Source of the DNA: Cyanoderma ruficeps
Taxonomy: Eukaryota > Chordata > Aves > Passeriformes > Timaliidae
NCBI GenBank assembly: GCA_008694505.1
Contig: VZDJ01000623.1
Span: 18,223,754-18,287,753, forward strand
Direction of reading: 5' to 3'
DNA: 64,000 nucleotides
Shown here: piece after piece, positions 36,501-48,100 of the stretch
Layout of the letters: each line of letters begins with the position of its first letter
How positions within the stretch are numbered: the first letter of the stretch is position 1
Notes under the pieces: generated by a model
The model's input: the letters and a program-made list of their open reading frames with translations, nothing else
Database searches by the model: none
What the model was told of the DNA's origin: nothing
Made by a program: the position numbers and the translations under genes

Positions 36501-39489
36501 TTAAAAATGTGATTATGATGTCAAGGGTTTGTAAAGTGAAGGGCAGAGGCTTTTGCTGCTCCAAAGATTTCCTGTCTAGAGAATGTAAGTCATAAGCATG
36601 ACAACTATGGGATGATTTTTTTTTTTTGCTATTTGGTTTGGTGGTTTTTCTCTTTGAGTCAGGCTTCTTTCCTTCTCCTGCATTTGGATCCTTTTAAAAA
36701 TTACTAGTTTCAGGGAAAAATGCAAGTACACCAAATAACCTGTGGAAGTCTTCTGTCATTTGCTAACTAATTGCTGCTTTTAGAGTGGAACCTGTTTTGT
36801 TTCTTTAGTGGCGCATACACTTAGTTGTGCTCTTGCTCCAAAATGAGTCATGTTTCAGTCTCTGAAAGCCCCACTGTCCTTGACTGTCTTTTAAACTATA
36901 TTTTTTATCATTTGTTTGGGTTATTTTGTGTTGGTAGCTGTCAGGGAGATTTTGTGATGCAAGGAGAGCAGTTAAAGAGGCTGCTCCTCTTGCCTGTTGT
37001 ATCCCAGTTGCTGCATTGGTTATTTACAAGGATATGACCTGACTTGTAGTATAGGCGTTGACCCTGTCTTGTGGAAACCCCTGCTGCCTCCAGGGATCCA
37101 AATAAAGGATCTTTTTAAGAATTAGATGCTACAGACCCTATGCTGTTGTCTGTAAAACCAGGGGCTTCAGTTTGGGCAGGCCTCAGGCCCCCCATTCAGA
37201 GCAGCAATACTGCCCAGAGCCTTTGGCCCCTGGAATACTTGAGTTCCTTGTTGCTCAGCTCCCCACAGGATCAAGACCAGATTGGGTTTAACAGGGCTCA
37301 TTGACATGTTTCCCTCAGGAGAAACACTCAGCTCTGGCACTTACTTACCTGGTCAATATTTGCTTAGTGAAGAGTGAGACAGGGATGGGCAAGTTCGTCA
37401 GTCAGAGGTAAACTGGTTTCCTGAGCATCAATACCATTAGATTTGGGTTCAAAGGCACTGTGTGGGCAGAAACTGGCCTCAGACCTCAGTGCCTCCTGGC
37501 TGTAAACCCATCCACCTTGTCCCAGATCGTGTTGGGGATGGCAGTAGTTATTTTAGGGCAGTTCTGGAGGTATTGGGTAGGAAAAGATGGGGATTTGGGT
37601 GCTGGAAAAAAGTTCTAAAAAGCATCTGAAGGTGAGGTTATTATTGCACAAGCTAAATGATATCCTGGATGCAAATGCTTTGTGGTTTGGGGTTGTTTTT
37701 TTTTTTTTCTTCTTTAAGAATGTGGTTTGTTTGGCATTGAGTAGCTATCAGAGAGGTGTTTTTAGCCACTATGCTTTTAAAATCAGCATGCTAAACCCCC
37801 TTGGAGTTGTGAGAATATGTGCATATGCAGACTGGTGTTGGTTGAATTCAATTGTTACAAAACACACCCTTGGAAACCTCATCTGGGATGGTGTTGGCAT
37901 GTCCCTTACATTTTGCCAGTTTTCAGAAGCTGTCAGGTAGTACTGTGTGGGAAGTGTTACAGGGATAAATCCTGAAATCCTAATTTGGGCTAAACTCCCA
38001 CTGTTTTCAGTGGGTGGCTTGCTGGTATTAAGGCCAACACCCCTCAGCTATTACAGATGACCTTTCTGTCCTTTAAAAGTCAAGGGGACTGAGACTTGAT
38101 GCCTCTGTCTTGTGCTAGAGATCAAACTGCAGGATTGCAGCCCTTAAAGTTTGTATATGTGCTGGGATTCGTGAACAAGAAGTTGGTCAACCAAAAAATT
38201 TTCCATTAACTCTTCTTTAGATTCTCAGTAGTGCTGGTATAATGCCACAGATCTGGAAACAGAAATTAGCTGGTGATTTAGAGCAGTGCATGAAGAAGAC
38301 ACTCATTCTGTAGAGGAAACACTGATATTCTGAAAACTCTACTTTACATAAATGGAGAATATATAACCCCATGTAATTTAAATTGAAAACTTTAAATTCT
38401 TTCAAAACACCAGCACAAATTTATTGAAATTCTGTTTGCTCAGGTAACTGATTTGTATTTTTTTTAGGAGAACGTTTCTGTGAAATGCCTGCAACTTACG
38501 TCAGTGTATTGCTTTCCAGCAAAATTGAATTAAATGTATTTTAGAAGTCAATAGTCTGAAAGTAGGTACCTGAAGTTCCTGACTATCACCAAGGAATTGA
38601 GATCATACATTGCTCTGGCTTCATCTCTCTGTGCAAGAGAGAGGGAAGATGTTGTGTTTGTGTTGGCAACACTTAAGAAAATCAAACAATATCTCAACAG
38701 TAAGAAAAGAAAAAAGCTCAGTGGAGCACCACCATTAAAGTCTGACTGATGCCACCTTGGTGTCAGCCTCAAATGTTCTGCAAGGGCGCCCTAAGAACTT
38801 GCTCAGTTGCCGCTGAGGCTCTGAAGCCCACACTGCATTGTATTTCTTGTCCGTTTCCCTTTAGGTGGTCACTGCCTATTCATGTTTCAAGCTCAGGAGA
38901 GCTCTTCTGTCACTAGGACTCCAAGGGGGAAGAAAGGTTTTCAAATCCTTCCATGCTCCCCTTGACCTCTGAGTTCCCCATCAGGATTGCGTACACAGCT
39001 CTCTTTTTATTTTCCTTTTTTTTTTTTTTTTTTTCCTTCCAGAGACTTTTTCTCTTGAGCTTAGTGAAGTTGCAGAAGCACCTGGAAGGGATTCTTCTCA
39101 TGCTGTGTTCTCTTTAACTATCTGAATTGTCTTTCCTTTAAAGAGGTGATTGACTGATAGGAGGAGGGCCAAGCAGACAGTACTTTGGCTTTCTCCTCCT
39201 CTTGTGCCTCCAAGATCACGGTTGAGGTCTGTGAGAAATGGGACAAGAGCTGGAATCTCCCAAGTGCTGGGACTGTGCTCCACACACTAAAATTCATAAT
39301 GAGGGTCTTATGGTAGTGATCCCAACTCTTCTGCTTGATTTTCTGTTCAAGGTTGTCACAACCACTTTTGTCTTCATCACTAAACTGGGGCTTTGGATAC
39401 TGAGGAGTAAAAACATGCTTCAGACAAGTAGCTTGAATGATGTTGTGTATCTCTCTCCTTTAAAGCCTCCCTGTCAGTTTATGTGCCTT
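33501..39489. other. Repeat-poor intronic DNA, no gene seen
   Basis: About 6 kb without recognisable transposons apart from T-runs (for example 36619-36628, 37697-37709) and a long T tract at 39016-39034. A 12-bp direct repeat ATTACAGGACAA lies at 36198 and 36240. No exon is supported. Confidence 0.5.
39016..39034. repeat. Poly-T tract
   Basis: A 19-base T-run is followed by CCTTCCAG. It could be the A-tail of a minus-strand insertion or a cryptic polypyrimidine-AG acceptor, but nothing flanking it supports either reading. Confidence 0.9.
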
Positions 39490-40400
39490 GTAATTGCAGA
39501 ATTGCAGGCTGGCAGGAACCTCTGTGGGGATAGTCTGGTCCAATTCCCCACCTAATGTGATGGCAGCTGAAACAGTCTGCTCAGTGGAATGTCCAGTGGG
39601 GTTATGAGCATGCCCAAGGATGGAAATTCCCATTATTTTCCTGAGCAGTCTGTGGTTTTCTGGGTTCTGAGGTTTTGTGTCCATCTCCCCTCATCCCCAC
39701 CCAGAAAAAAAGTGTGTTTTTGTTGTGGGGTTTGTTCTTACATTTAAATGAAATTTCCTGTATTTCAGTTTGTGCCCATTGACTCTTGTCCTGTTGTTGG
39801 ATACCACCAAGAAGAGCCTGGTTCCATCTTCTTTACACCTCCATCAGGTATTTATGCACATTGATAAGACCCTTCTGAACTACTTCTTCTGCAGGCTGAA
39901 GAGTCCCAGCTCCTTCAGCCTCTCCTTATATGCCAGATACTCCAGTCCCTTAATTATCTTTGCGGACCTTTGCTAGACTCTCAGCAGCAAGTATGTCCAC
40001 GTCTCTGTTGTACTGGGGAGGGAAGCACTTGTCCCAGCATTCCAGATTTGTCTCACCAGCCATGAGCAGAGGGGAAGGATCCCTCCCTTGACCTACTGGA
40101 AGTTGTTTTTCCTAATGCAGCCCACAAGCTGTTGACCTTGTTTGCTACAAAGGTGGTTTGGAGGCTCATGGTCAACTTGATGTCCACCAGGAATCTCAGG
40201 CCTTTATCTGCTTTTTCTGCCTGTTGGCTCCCGGTCTGTGCTCCTGAGCAGCAGGGCTTTGTATTTTTCCTTTGTTGAACTGCAAAGGTTGGTGTTGGCC
40301 CATTTCTGCAGCCTGTCCACATCCTTCCAAGTGACAGCATGCCTACCTGGTCTGTTAGCCACCACTTCCAATACAGAATTCACCTTCAAACTTCCTGAGA
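39490..40400 (-). mobile_element. CR1 LINE fragment, antisense orientation
   Basis: Starting at 'ttgcagaattgcaggctgg' the + strand follows the antisense CR1 order: 'tttcagtttgtgcccattg', 'caggtatttatgcacattga', 'tcccagctccttcagcctc', 'cattgtacaggggag'-like bases near 40010 and the ORF2 end to about 40400. Minus-strand frames within it are CR1 remnants with stops. About 910 bp are retained. Confidence 0.93.
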
Positions 40401-43137
40401 GTGGACTCTCTGCTGTCGCCCATAATCTTTCCTTTTTAAAGAATTTAGAGCCCTGGGTGAAGTGTTTAATGAATCAAATATCTCAACAGTTCTTGAAAGT
40501 ACATTGCTGTTCACTTGGAGAAAGTCAGACAGAGATGAGGCAGCTTCACTAGCGCTAACAAGACATTAAATACTGTGCCTTGCAATAAAGGACTTCATTA
40601 TTATTATTTAGGACTTTAATTCCTTGAATCTCTGATACTTCATGCAATACTAGCTCATGCCCTTTGCTAACACCATAGCAACCTGCTATAAATATCACTA
40701 TATTATGTGGCTTGTTGGCCAAAAGCTGGACAAGGAATGCTTTCTAGGGCAGGAAATCCATGGGGTCAATTAAAAAAGTGCTGTAGAATAAGGGGAAAAT
40801 CCTATTGTTATTTTAAAGTATTGCAAAGTGAGTTTTCTTTTTCTCTCCAAAACTGTGCCCTAGAGGAAATAGAGGCATCAACTGAAATTCTCTCAATGTT
40901 TTATCTACATCCCCCTCCCCCAAAAGCTACATCCTAGGCACAGTCTAAACCTCTGGGCTAACAGATGGTGTTGAGAGGGGGAGGGAGGGGGAACAATTTG
41001 CATCTAAATAGCTGGAATAAAAAAGGGTCACGTCCCACAGACCAGCCCCACTCACCTGCTGTTTAAATCCCCCTGAGAAACAGGCAAACACGCTTAGTTT
41101 TTTAATGTCTGTGTCAGCTGTACTTGCTCTCTGAAGGTTTCTGCCCTAAAAAAGCTTCAGTCCTGTGCATCTTGCTCTATGGATTCTGTTCTGCCTCCAA
41201 AACGACCAACTTTTAATGCTTTAGTTCTTTGAATGGAGTTGACAGCTGTGTCACTTCTGTTCAGCCCTCCCACCAGAGTGACTGCTGCTGGGGGTTATCG
41301 TAATTAGCGCAAGCACTAATGATACAGGAAGGGTTTAGAGCAAATATTACCTCTCCTGTCAGCTTGCCACTCTCATGGCTGCCCGATTCTGCCTTCAGAG
41401 GTGCTCTTGCCATATGGTCCTGTGGACTCATGACGCAATATTCCGCCCTGGGTTTGTGTGTGTAGGTGGGAAGGGCTTTGGCTCTAGTGACCATCAGGCT
41501 GCAGCCCGGTGGTGATCCTGATCCTGCAGGACCGTGGCATGGTGTCGGATGGCTGTGCTTAATCCTGCAGGCCTGCAAAGCCAAGTTGCTCTGGCTTCCT
41601 GACTGTGTCCTGTAGGAATTTCTCAGGTCTGACTAAGACCTTGCTGCTTCGTAATGATTTTGTTTTGGAGCATAAGGGTCATTTGCCCACCACTGTTACA
41701 TATTCGTGGAGACTCCTCTGGTCTGCCCTCCTGTCCTGGCAGCAAGAAGTGTGCTTTTGTCTCTTCAGGCAGACTTTCTCAAAGTTTAAGGTGTGGAAAG
41801 CCTGCAATAAGGAAAACCTTCCCAGTTCTTCATAATCATGTACATGTTCACCACCCTGAAACCATCCTATCTTATTTCCCAATTATATTTGGAGAGGCAA
41901 GAGGGCTTCACAATGAAGTTTAGTCTTAGTACAAAACACCAGGATAAGCAAAACCTGATTCAGTTCCTTGGACTTCTACACTCAAATGCTAAAAATAGAA
42001 AATGTGACGGTAGTACAGGTGGTTCAGGAACTTCATTACTTATGTTGACAACATCTTTTCTACTTCCCAAGAAGCCAGAGGCGTTGGAAGGTTGAGTTTG
42101 GCAGACTGGAAGGCTCAGCAGGATAAGGAGTGGCAAAGATGATGTCTGGGGAGCCACCACTGTCTTCTATGTGTTGATCTGGTAGAATAAAATGTCTGCA
42201 GAGGAGGATTTCTATTTCCACAATTGCAAACCTTGAATCTCTTCTTTCTTCAGCACAAGCCTGGAGGGAATTGGTGAGCTTAACCTTTGCTAAGCTGCTG
42301 GGCCCTCCCTCCCACAAGTCTCTTGGAAAAGGAAATGGCCTCAAGAACTGTCTTTGGTTTTTTTCTTATTTAATTCCCAAGTATATTTCAGTATTGTGGG
42401 CAGGAGTGGTTGATGTGCACTAGGGCAACATGGATCTGGACAACAGCCTTGTTTATGTGCTTCTGGGGAATAGGTTAATTTATTTTATAATTAATATAGA
42501 TTTCAGTTAATAGAAACAAGATCCGGTGTATGAATGCTTACAGAAGTAATCAGGCAATGCACAATACCAAATTATATTAATTTAGAGCTGTTTGTGATAC
42601 TTTATAACTTTCCACAACTGTTTTTCTTTTTAGTACTTTGTCACTTGAGGGATAAATGGTCATTTCACATGATGCATACTCACTGTCTGGGAGTAAACAA
42701 AATAAGTGACTTAACTTGGGTGGTGTAAGTTACATGCACACATAAGTGTGTGTGTATGTGTGTGAATATACACGTTTATACATCCACACTCTCTTCTGTA
42801 GGACAGACCTGCCCTGCTCCTTCTGCCCCCTTCCCCAGTTCAGTGATGCAGGCATGTACCTGGCTCTGGCAGCTGTGCTGCTGGTCTTTGCTGTGGATAA
42901 AATACTTATGTAGCAGGGCCCACAGACCATGTAAGAGCAAATCTAGAAGTGAAGGATGATATTGGAAACATTTATGTTCTCTGTTTTTAAAAACAAAACA
43001 ATGTAAATTGTGCAGCTGTAGCAGGAGTACATGTTACTTTTCACAAAGGAGGCAAATATGGGGGAAATATGAGGAATTAGGTGGCTTTTGAGGTGAGGCT
43101 TGCAGGTAGTGGAATGAAGACTGAGGAAACTAGATTT
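40401..43137. other. Intronic DNA, no gene seen
   Basis: No recognisable repeat apart from a short TG/TATG-rich stretch at about 42746-42766. Overlapping open frames around 41600-41920 lie on both strands and resemble nothing known. Confidence 0.5.
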
Positions 43138-43728
43138 CACAGATTCCTAGAAGGTTGTTGGAAGGGACCCTAATGATCATCCAGTTTAAACCCCTCGCCA
43201 TGGGAACTGCCCTCCACTGCACCAAGTTGCTCAAAACCCCATCCAAGCTGGCCTTGAAGATTTCCAAGGATGTGATATCCACAACTTCTTGGGCAGCCTG
43301 TTTCAGTGCCTCACCACCCTCACAGGAAAGAATTTCTTAGTATCTAATGTAAACCTGCCCTGTCTTATGGCCATTCCCCCATGTCCTGTAACTCCATGCC
43401 CTGGTCCAAAGTTCCTCTCGAGCTCTCTTGTAGCCCCTTTAGATAGTGGAAGGGGCTCTAAAAATCTCTTTGGGGTCTTCCCTTCTCCAGGCTGAACAAT
43501 CCCAGCTCCCTTAGCCTGTCTCCAAAGCAGAGGTGCTCAGGCCCTCTGAGCATCTTTCTGGTCTCTTACAGTTTTGTTCCAGGAGGTCCATGTCCCTCTT
43601 ACACTGGGGTCCCCAGAGCTGGATGCAGCCCTCCAGGTGGGGGTCTCACCAGAGTGCAGCAGAAGTGGAGAATCCCCTTCTTCTACCTGCTGGTCACAGT
43701 GGCCTGAGATGTAGGCTGCTTTTATTTT
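43138..43728 (-). mobile_element. CR1 LINE fragment, antisense orientation
   Basis: It begins with 'cacagattcctagaaggttg' and 'ggaagggaccctaatgatc'. It continues through 'ccccatccaagctggccttg', 'ctcaccaccctcacagg' and 'ccccagagctggatgcag', ending near 'gtggcctgagatg'. About 590 bp cover the 3' UTR and C-terminus of ORF2. Confidence 0.95.
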
Positions 43729-45039
43729 AGCAGGTTTCTTTTTGTTTCTTTTATTAAGTGGCTTACCAAGTGGCTGACTGACATTGGAACATTTATTTCT
43801 GTATCTTCCCAAGCTCTCTAACTGGAAGAGGAATTTGCTATACAGAAAGGACCATTCTGGTAGTTTAGAGTGTTATTTCAATCACTTTCTCTGTGTGGAA
43901 CTAAAATACTAAATAAAAAGACGTGCTGGATTGGAACCATGCCTAAAGCAATTCTTGGCATAATGGAATTATTTTACTGATTTTTAATTAGAATTCTAAC
44001 AAGATTGTTTTGAGCATGCATACAGCTCTGGTTTGTTGTTGTTAGTCTAATTGCCTCCTAAATTAAAGATACCAATATTCTAATCCACTTTCTCCCTTGG
44101 GATACTGGAATTAAAAGAGGGTGTGGAATGCTATGAAAATGATTTACAGGCATACAAAATAGATAGAAAATGGTCTTTAAAGGCTTTAGCCAATATGTAG
44201 GTCTTCCCTTTATTATGATGTCTTGACAGAGAGATTGATGAATTTTTGGTTTTTGGTATGTATTTATTTCTCTGTCCTGACAGGTCTTTTAAATGGTTAG
44301 AAATGTAGTTGGAGAAAAATGCCAATAATCTCAGCCTTTGAGAAGAAGCAGTTAATGCATCTCCAGGGAAATACCCAGAGTACAGATGCCCCGTGGGGAA
44401 GAAAAGGTTAGGAGCCAGTGGACCAGGGGTTGGAGGCAATACGTCATCTCAGATCTAAGACAGAAGCTGTCTGCTGGCAACACAAGATACTAAAATGACA
44501 GAATTATGGGCTTATTTGCTTAGGACTACTTTTTGAGAGCCCATTTTAAAATAAGTCATGGTTTGGGATTTGACTATTTCTATTTGAAATATCTTGGTTA
44601 AATTTTGTCAGAAATAAAGCATTATCTTTTTGCAGATTTTTAATTATCTTTACGCATTGGAACACTCTGGAGATGGTTCACCTGGCGGGATTAAATTCAA
44701 ATCATGCTGTAAGTTTAAAGAATATATATAAAGGTTCAAATTCAACTTCTATTTTTAAAGCTAAAAGGGACCTTACAATGTAGCAGGCCTCAAGTTTAGA
44801 TGTCTGTTTTATAACATTTTAATAGAGTAGCGGAGACTGACAAAACTTTTGTCAACGTAGAATATTTAAGCTCCTCAGATAGAACTAGATGTACATTGAA
44901 GAGTGTTCACAGCAGAACAAGAGTTATTTGCAGCCTGAAGATATTTTTCTTAGAAATAAAAGCAGCCAAATGTGCGTATGTTGGGAGGATGTGAATCAGC
45001 ACCTGCAAATACCAGCAGTACAAGAATAACCAGAAACAG
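43729..45039. other. Intronic DNA, no gene seen
   Basis: AT-rich sequence without a recognisable repeat or exon. A 102-residue minus-strand frame at 44131-44439 has no family resemblance. Confidence 0.5.
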
Positions 45040-45161
45040 AACAAAAAGTTGTAAGGGGCCCTGAGCAACCTGATCTGCTGGGAGGAATTGCTGCACATGG
45101 CAGAGGGGCTGGACTTAGTTGATTTTTAAGGTCTCTTCCAAGCCTTTTCTATGATTCTATG
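45040..45161 (+). mobile_element. CR1 3' tip, sense orientation
   Basis: The last 120 bp of a CR1 element: 'ggggccctgagcaacctgat', 'ggctggacttagttgattt' and the terminal TATGATTCTATG. The near-consensus tail suggests a relatively young copy. Confidence 0.92.
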
Positions 45162-48100
45162 AAAACTTGGGCCAAAAGAAACAGCTGGAAAGAGTGGAAG
45201 AAGCAACCTCCTACTTGCGAAGGGGAGAGTTCACTGAAGCTCTGTTGTGAGCATGCTCTGTTGTGATTTGATTTGAAGGATCTCCTTTCCCACAACAAGT
45301 GTATTTTACTTCACCGAATCCCTCTGCAATGAGTGTATGAACAGGAAAGATGGAGTTTAGTGCAGGTTGTGCCACAAGATGAGTATGAATCATTAGTAAA
45401 GAGGAAGGCAGCACTTACCTAAGACAAGTGTAAATGGCATAAAGGGGGGAAGATTGGGTTGGGAAGTGCATCCCCATGCGTTACTTCTGGGTGTGCTCAG
45501 AGACCAAACCTGGGATTTCTTGAGAGCTGTTTCCAAAACTGACTGACCTGTTCATATCTTGAGTTTTTTTAGCAAACCAAGCTGTTACTCTAAAGGTGAG
45601 AGGTGAAATTATGGTGTGCTAGTTACAGATTTTAAAGTGCCATTTTATACTCTCTTGCCTTGGATAGGAGAGAGGGACTGTGGTCAGGTAACCTGAGGTG
45701 GCTGGTGGATTTGTGTGGCCAAAACACTGAGAAAGCTTTGGGTTGTGGGTAGGTACCATATCTCTATGACAGCATGCTGTGAACATTCTTGACTCTTAAT
45801 TGCTGAAATTATGGGAGAGTGATGAGAACTGCACCTGGACTTGTTGCATGCTGTGCTCTCCTAATTCTAATGCTGGTGGCTTTAGGAGGAAGTAGCTGTA
45901 GGACTTGAGAAAGGTGACTTAAAGCAATGGGAGGGAATACTGTACTGAACAAAATGCCTTAACTCATATACCTTCCTAGCGCATCTGTCTGTGGTTGTTG
46001 TCTTCATTTTGGAAATCTGCTGAGTTTTAGCTACCACTTAGCAAAGGTACAACGTTGTCTATAGAGCTTCTTCTCTGCCCAGTAGTGACCATTAAAAGAT
46101 TTTTAGCATTTTAAGTACACAGAGGACAAACAACAATCTGACAAAGCAGTCTTGAGACTAATAAAACATGCATACTGGCAATCCATCCATCAGTGAAATC
46201 CCAATTCTGCTGAATTTGCAGTTCATATTGTTGCTAATTGTATGATGTAGATGCTTGTCCACTGGGAATTGGATGGAAATAAGCAAGTCACTTGCTTCAG
46301 ATGCTGACAGGGCTGTGAGTGGGAGCTCAGTCTCCTCTGGGTAGGGTTTTATGGCTGCAATGTTGCTGCTTCTTGAGAAAGAATGAGTTTTAAATAGGTA
46401 TCAGTGAAGATCCATGCTGAAAACTGCCTAGGTCATTGTAGCAAGAACAGAGGGTAAGATCTGTGCCCCAGAAAAACCTTGCTTAAAGATGTTGAGGAAA
46501 ACCTTGCTTGCTATATCTAGCCTTGCAATTAACTCCTACTCCTAATTACACGGTGCCTTAAAATGGGCCTGCCACTGTAATAAATGATGTTGCTATATTT
46601 CCTTTTGTTCAGTGGAGTAAAAATAGTTCACTTGGCTCATGGGCTTTATTTAACTGAGCGCTAATGCAGACTTGGTTGTAATATATTGCAGAAACAGCAG
46701 TTCCTTTGTGCCAGTCCTATAGAGTTTTCTTTTCTCTACTGACATACAGTAAGTATGACTGGAATCTGAGTAAATGATGTGATAAAAGGCTTGATGGTGC
46801 TTCCTAAAAAATAAACTGCTGCTCATTAAATTAAATGATAATGATTCTTAATGGACTAGTTAGTGCTCTGCCGTGCATTTGGTACAAGTAAGGAAGTCTA
46901 GGGAAATCTAGGGATGTGAGATGTTGCCATTATGGCTCCACCTGTATGTTCTGGAATCATAAAGCTGGTAGAATAGGGAGTTTTGCTAGATAGCATATAA
47001 TTATAAACACAGAGGTGATCTTCTTGCAGCAAAGAAGACTACTGTGATAGTTTAATTAGGGAAGAAACCATAAGCCACCTTAGGCTTTTTCATTTTGCCT
47101 TGAAAGTGAACTGCTCGTACAGCATCTCATGCATCGCACTTGAAGGAGTAATGATTGCAAACCTGAAGCAGATTTATGTGCAGTTCCCAAATTGCTTGTC
47201 TTTACTGATATTAAATCAGCTCTTGCAGCGGTGGGTATTTGACGGTGCTTGTCTCTAAATTCAGTTTGTCTACAAAACCCTCATATTTGATTCAGAGCTT
47301 ATCTTGTCTTTCGAGAACTATTCATTCTCTCTCTTTCCCCAGCTTTGAAGAACCAAAACTTTTAACAAAGCAACATGAAACTGAACCAATCTTTGTGATT
47401 TTATTTAATTGAAAAATACTGCCAGTGTGAAAATCCTGGCTAGCAATTAAGGGAATGTGACAGCTTTTCCAGTCATTACATAAATACTGTGGAGCACTGG
47501 GCTTCCTACTGTCATTAGCTGCAGTGAACACAATGGAGCTATACACAGGAGCAAGCACTACTCTGATGATAAATGTTTGCATTTCCAATTAGCACTGAAC
47601 TGTTGTGGCATTTTCCCCTCAGTCTAATTGAGAGTTTGGATGGTTTCATTCACTGACTATAATTGGGTTGTCTTCTTGCTCTTTACTTTCCCAGCAGCAA
47701 AGGAGTTGAGAGTTTTATTCTTAAGAATGTTGGTTTCCTCCATGCAGGTTTCTGTGTCTTGGTGTTTCTTAACCTCAGAAAAAACTCAGCTTTTATAGGT
47801 TTCATCTATTTACATACTATGGCTTTTTGCTAACCACTACATTGCATCCTCTGTGCATATGGGATGTTGTGGACTTGATCTGACAGTGTTCTTGTTTTCT
47901 TATATATTTCTTACCCCCACCCCTACTGCTAAATGACAGATCTCTGCATTTAAAAAGGTGCAGTTTTTGCAAATGCTAACATGTATTTAAAGTGTGAATA
48001 CGTTGTACTGGGAATTATTCCACATTAGGAAATAGCAGGGCTTAATTCTGAGCCCTGTGCTCTATGTCCATCTTCTGCATTGGAAACTTTTGAATGGAAG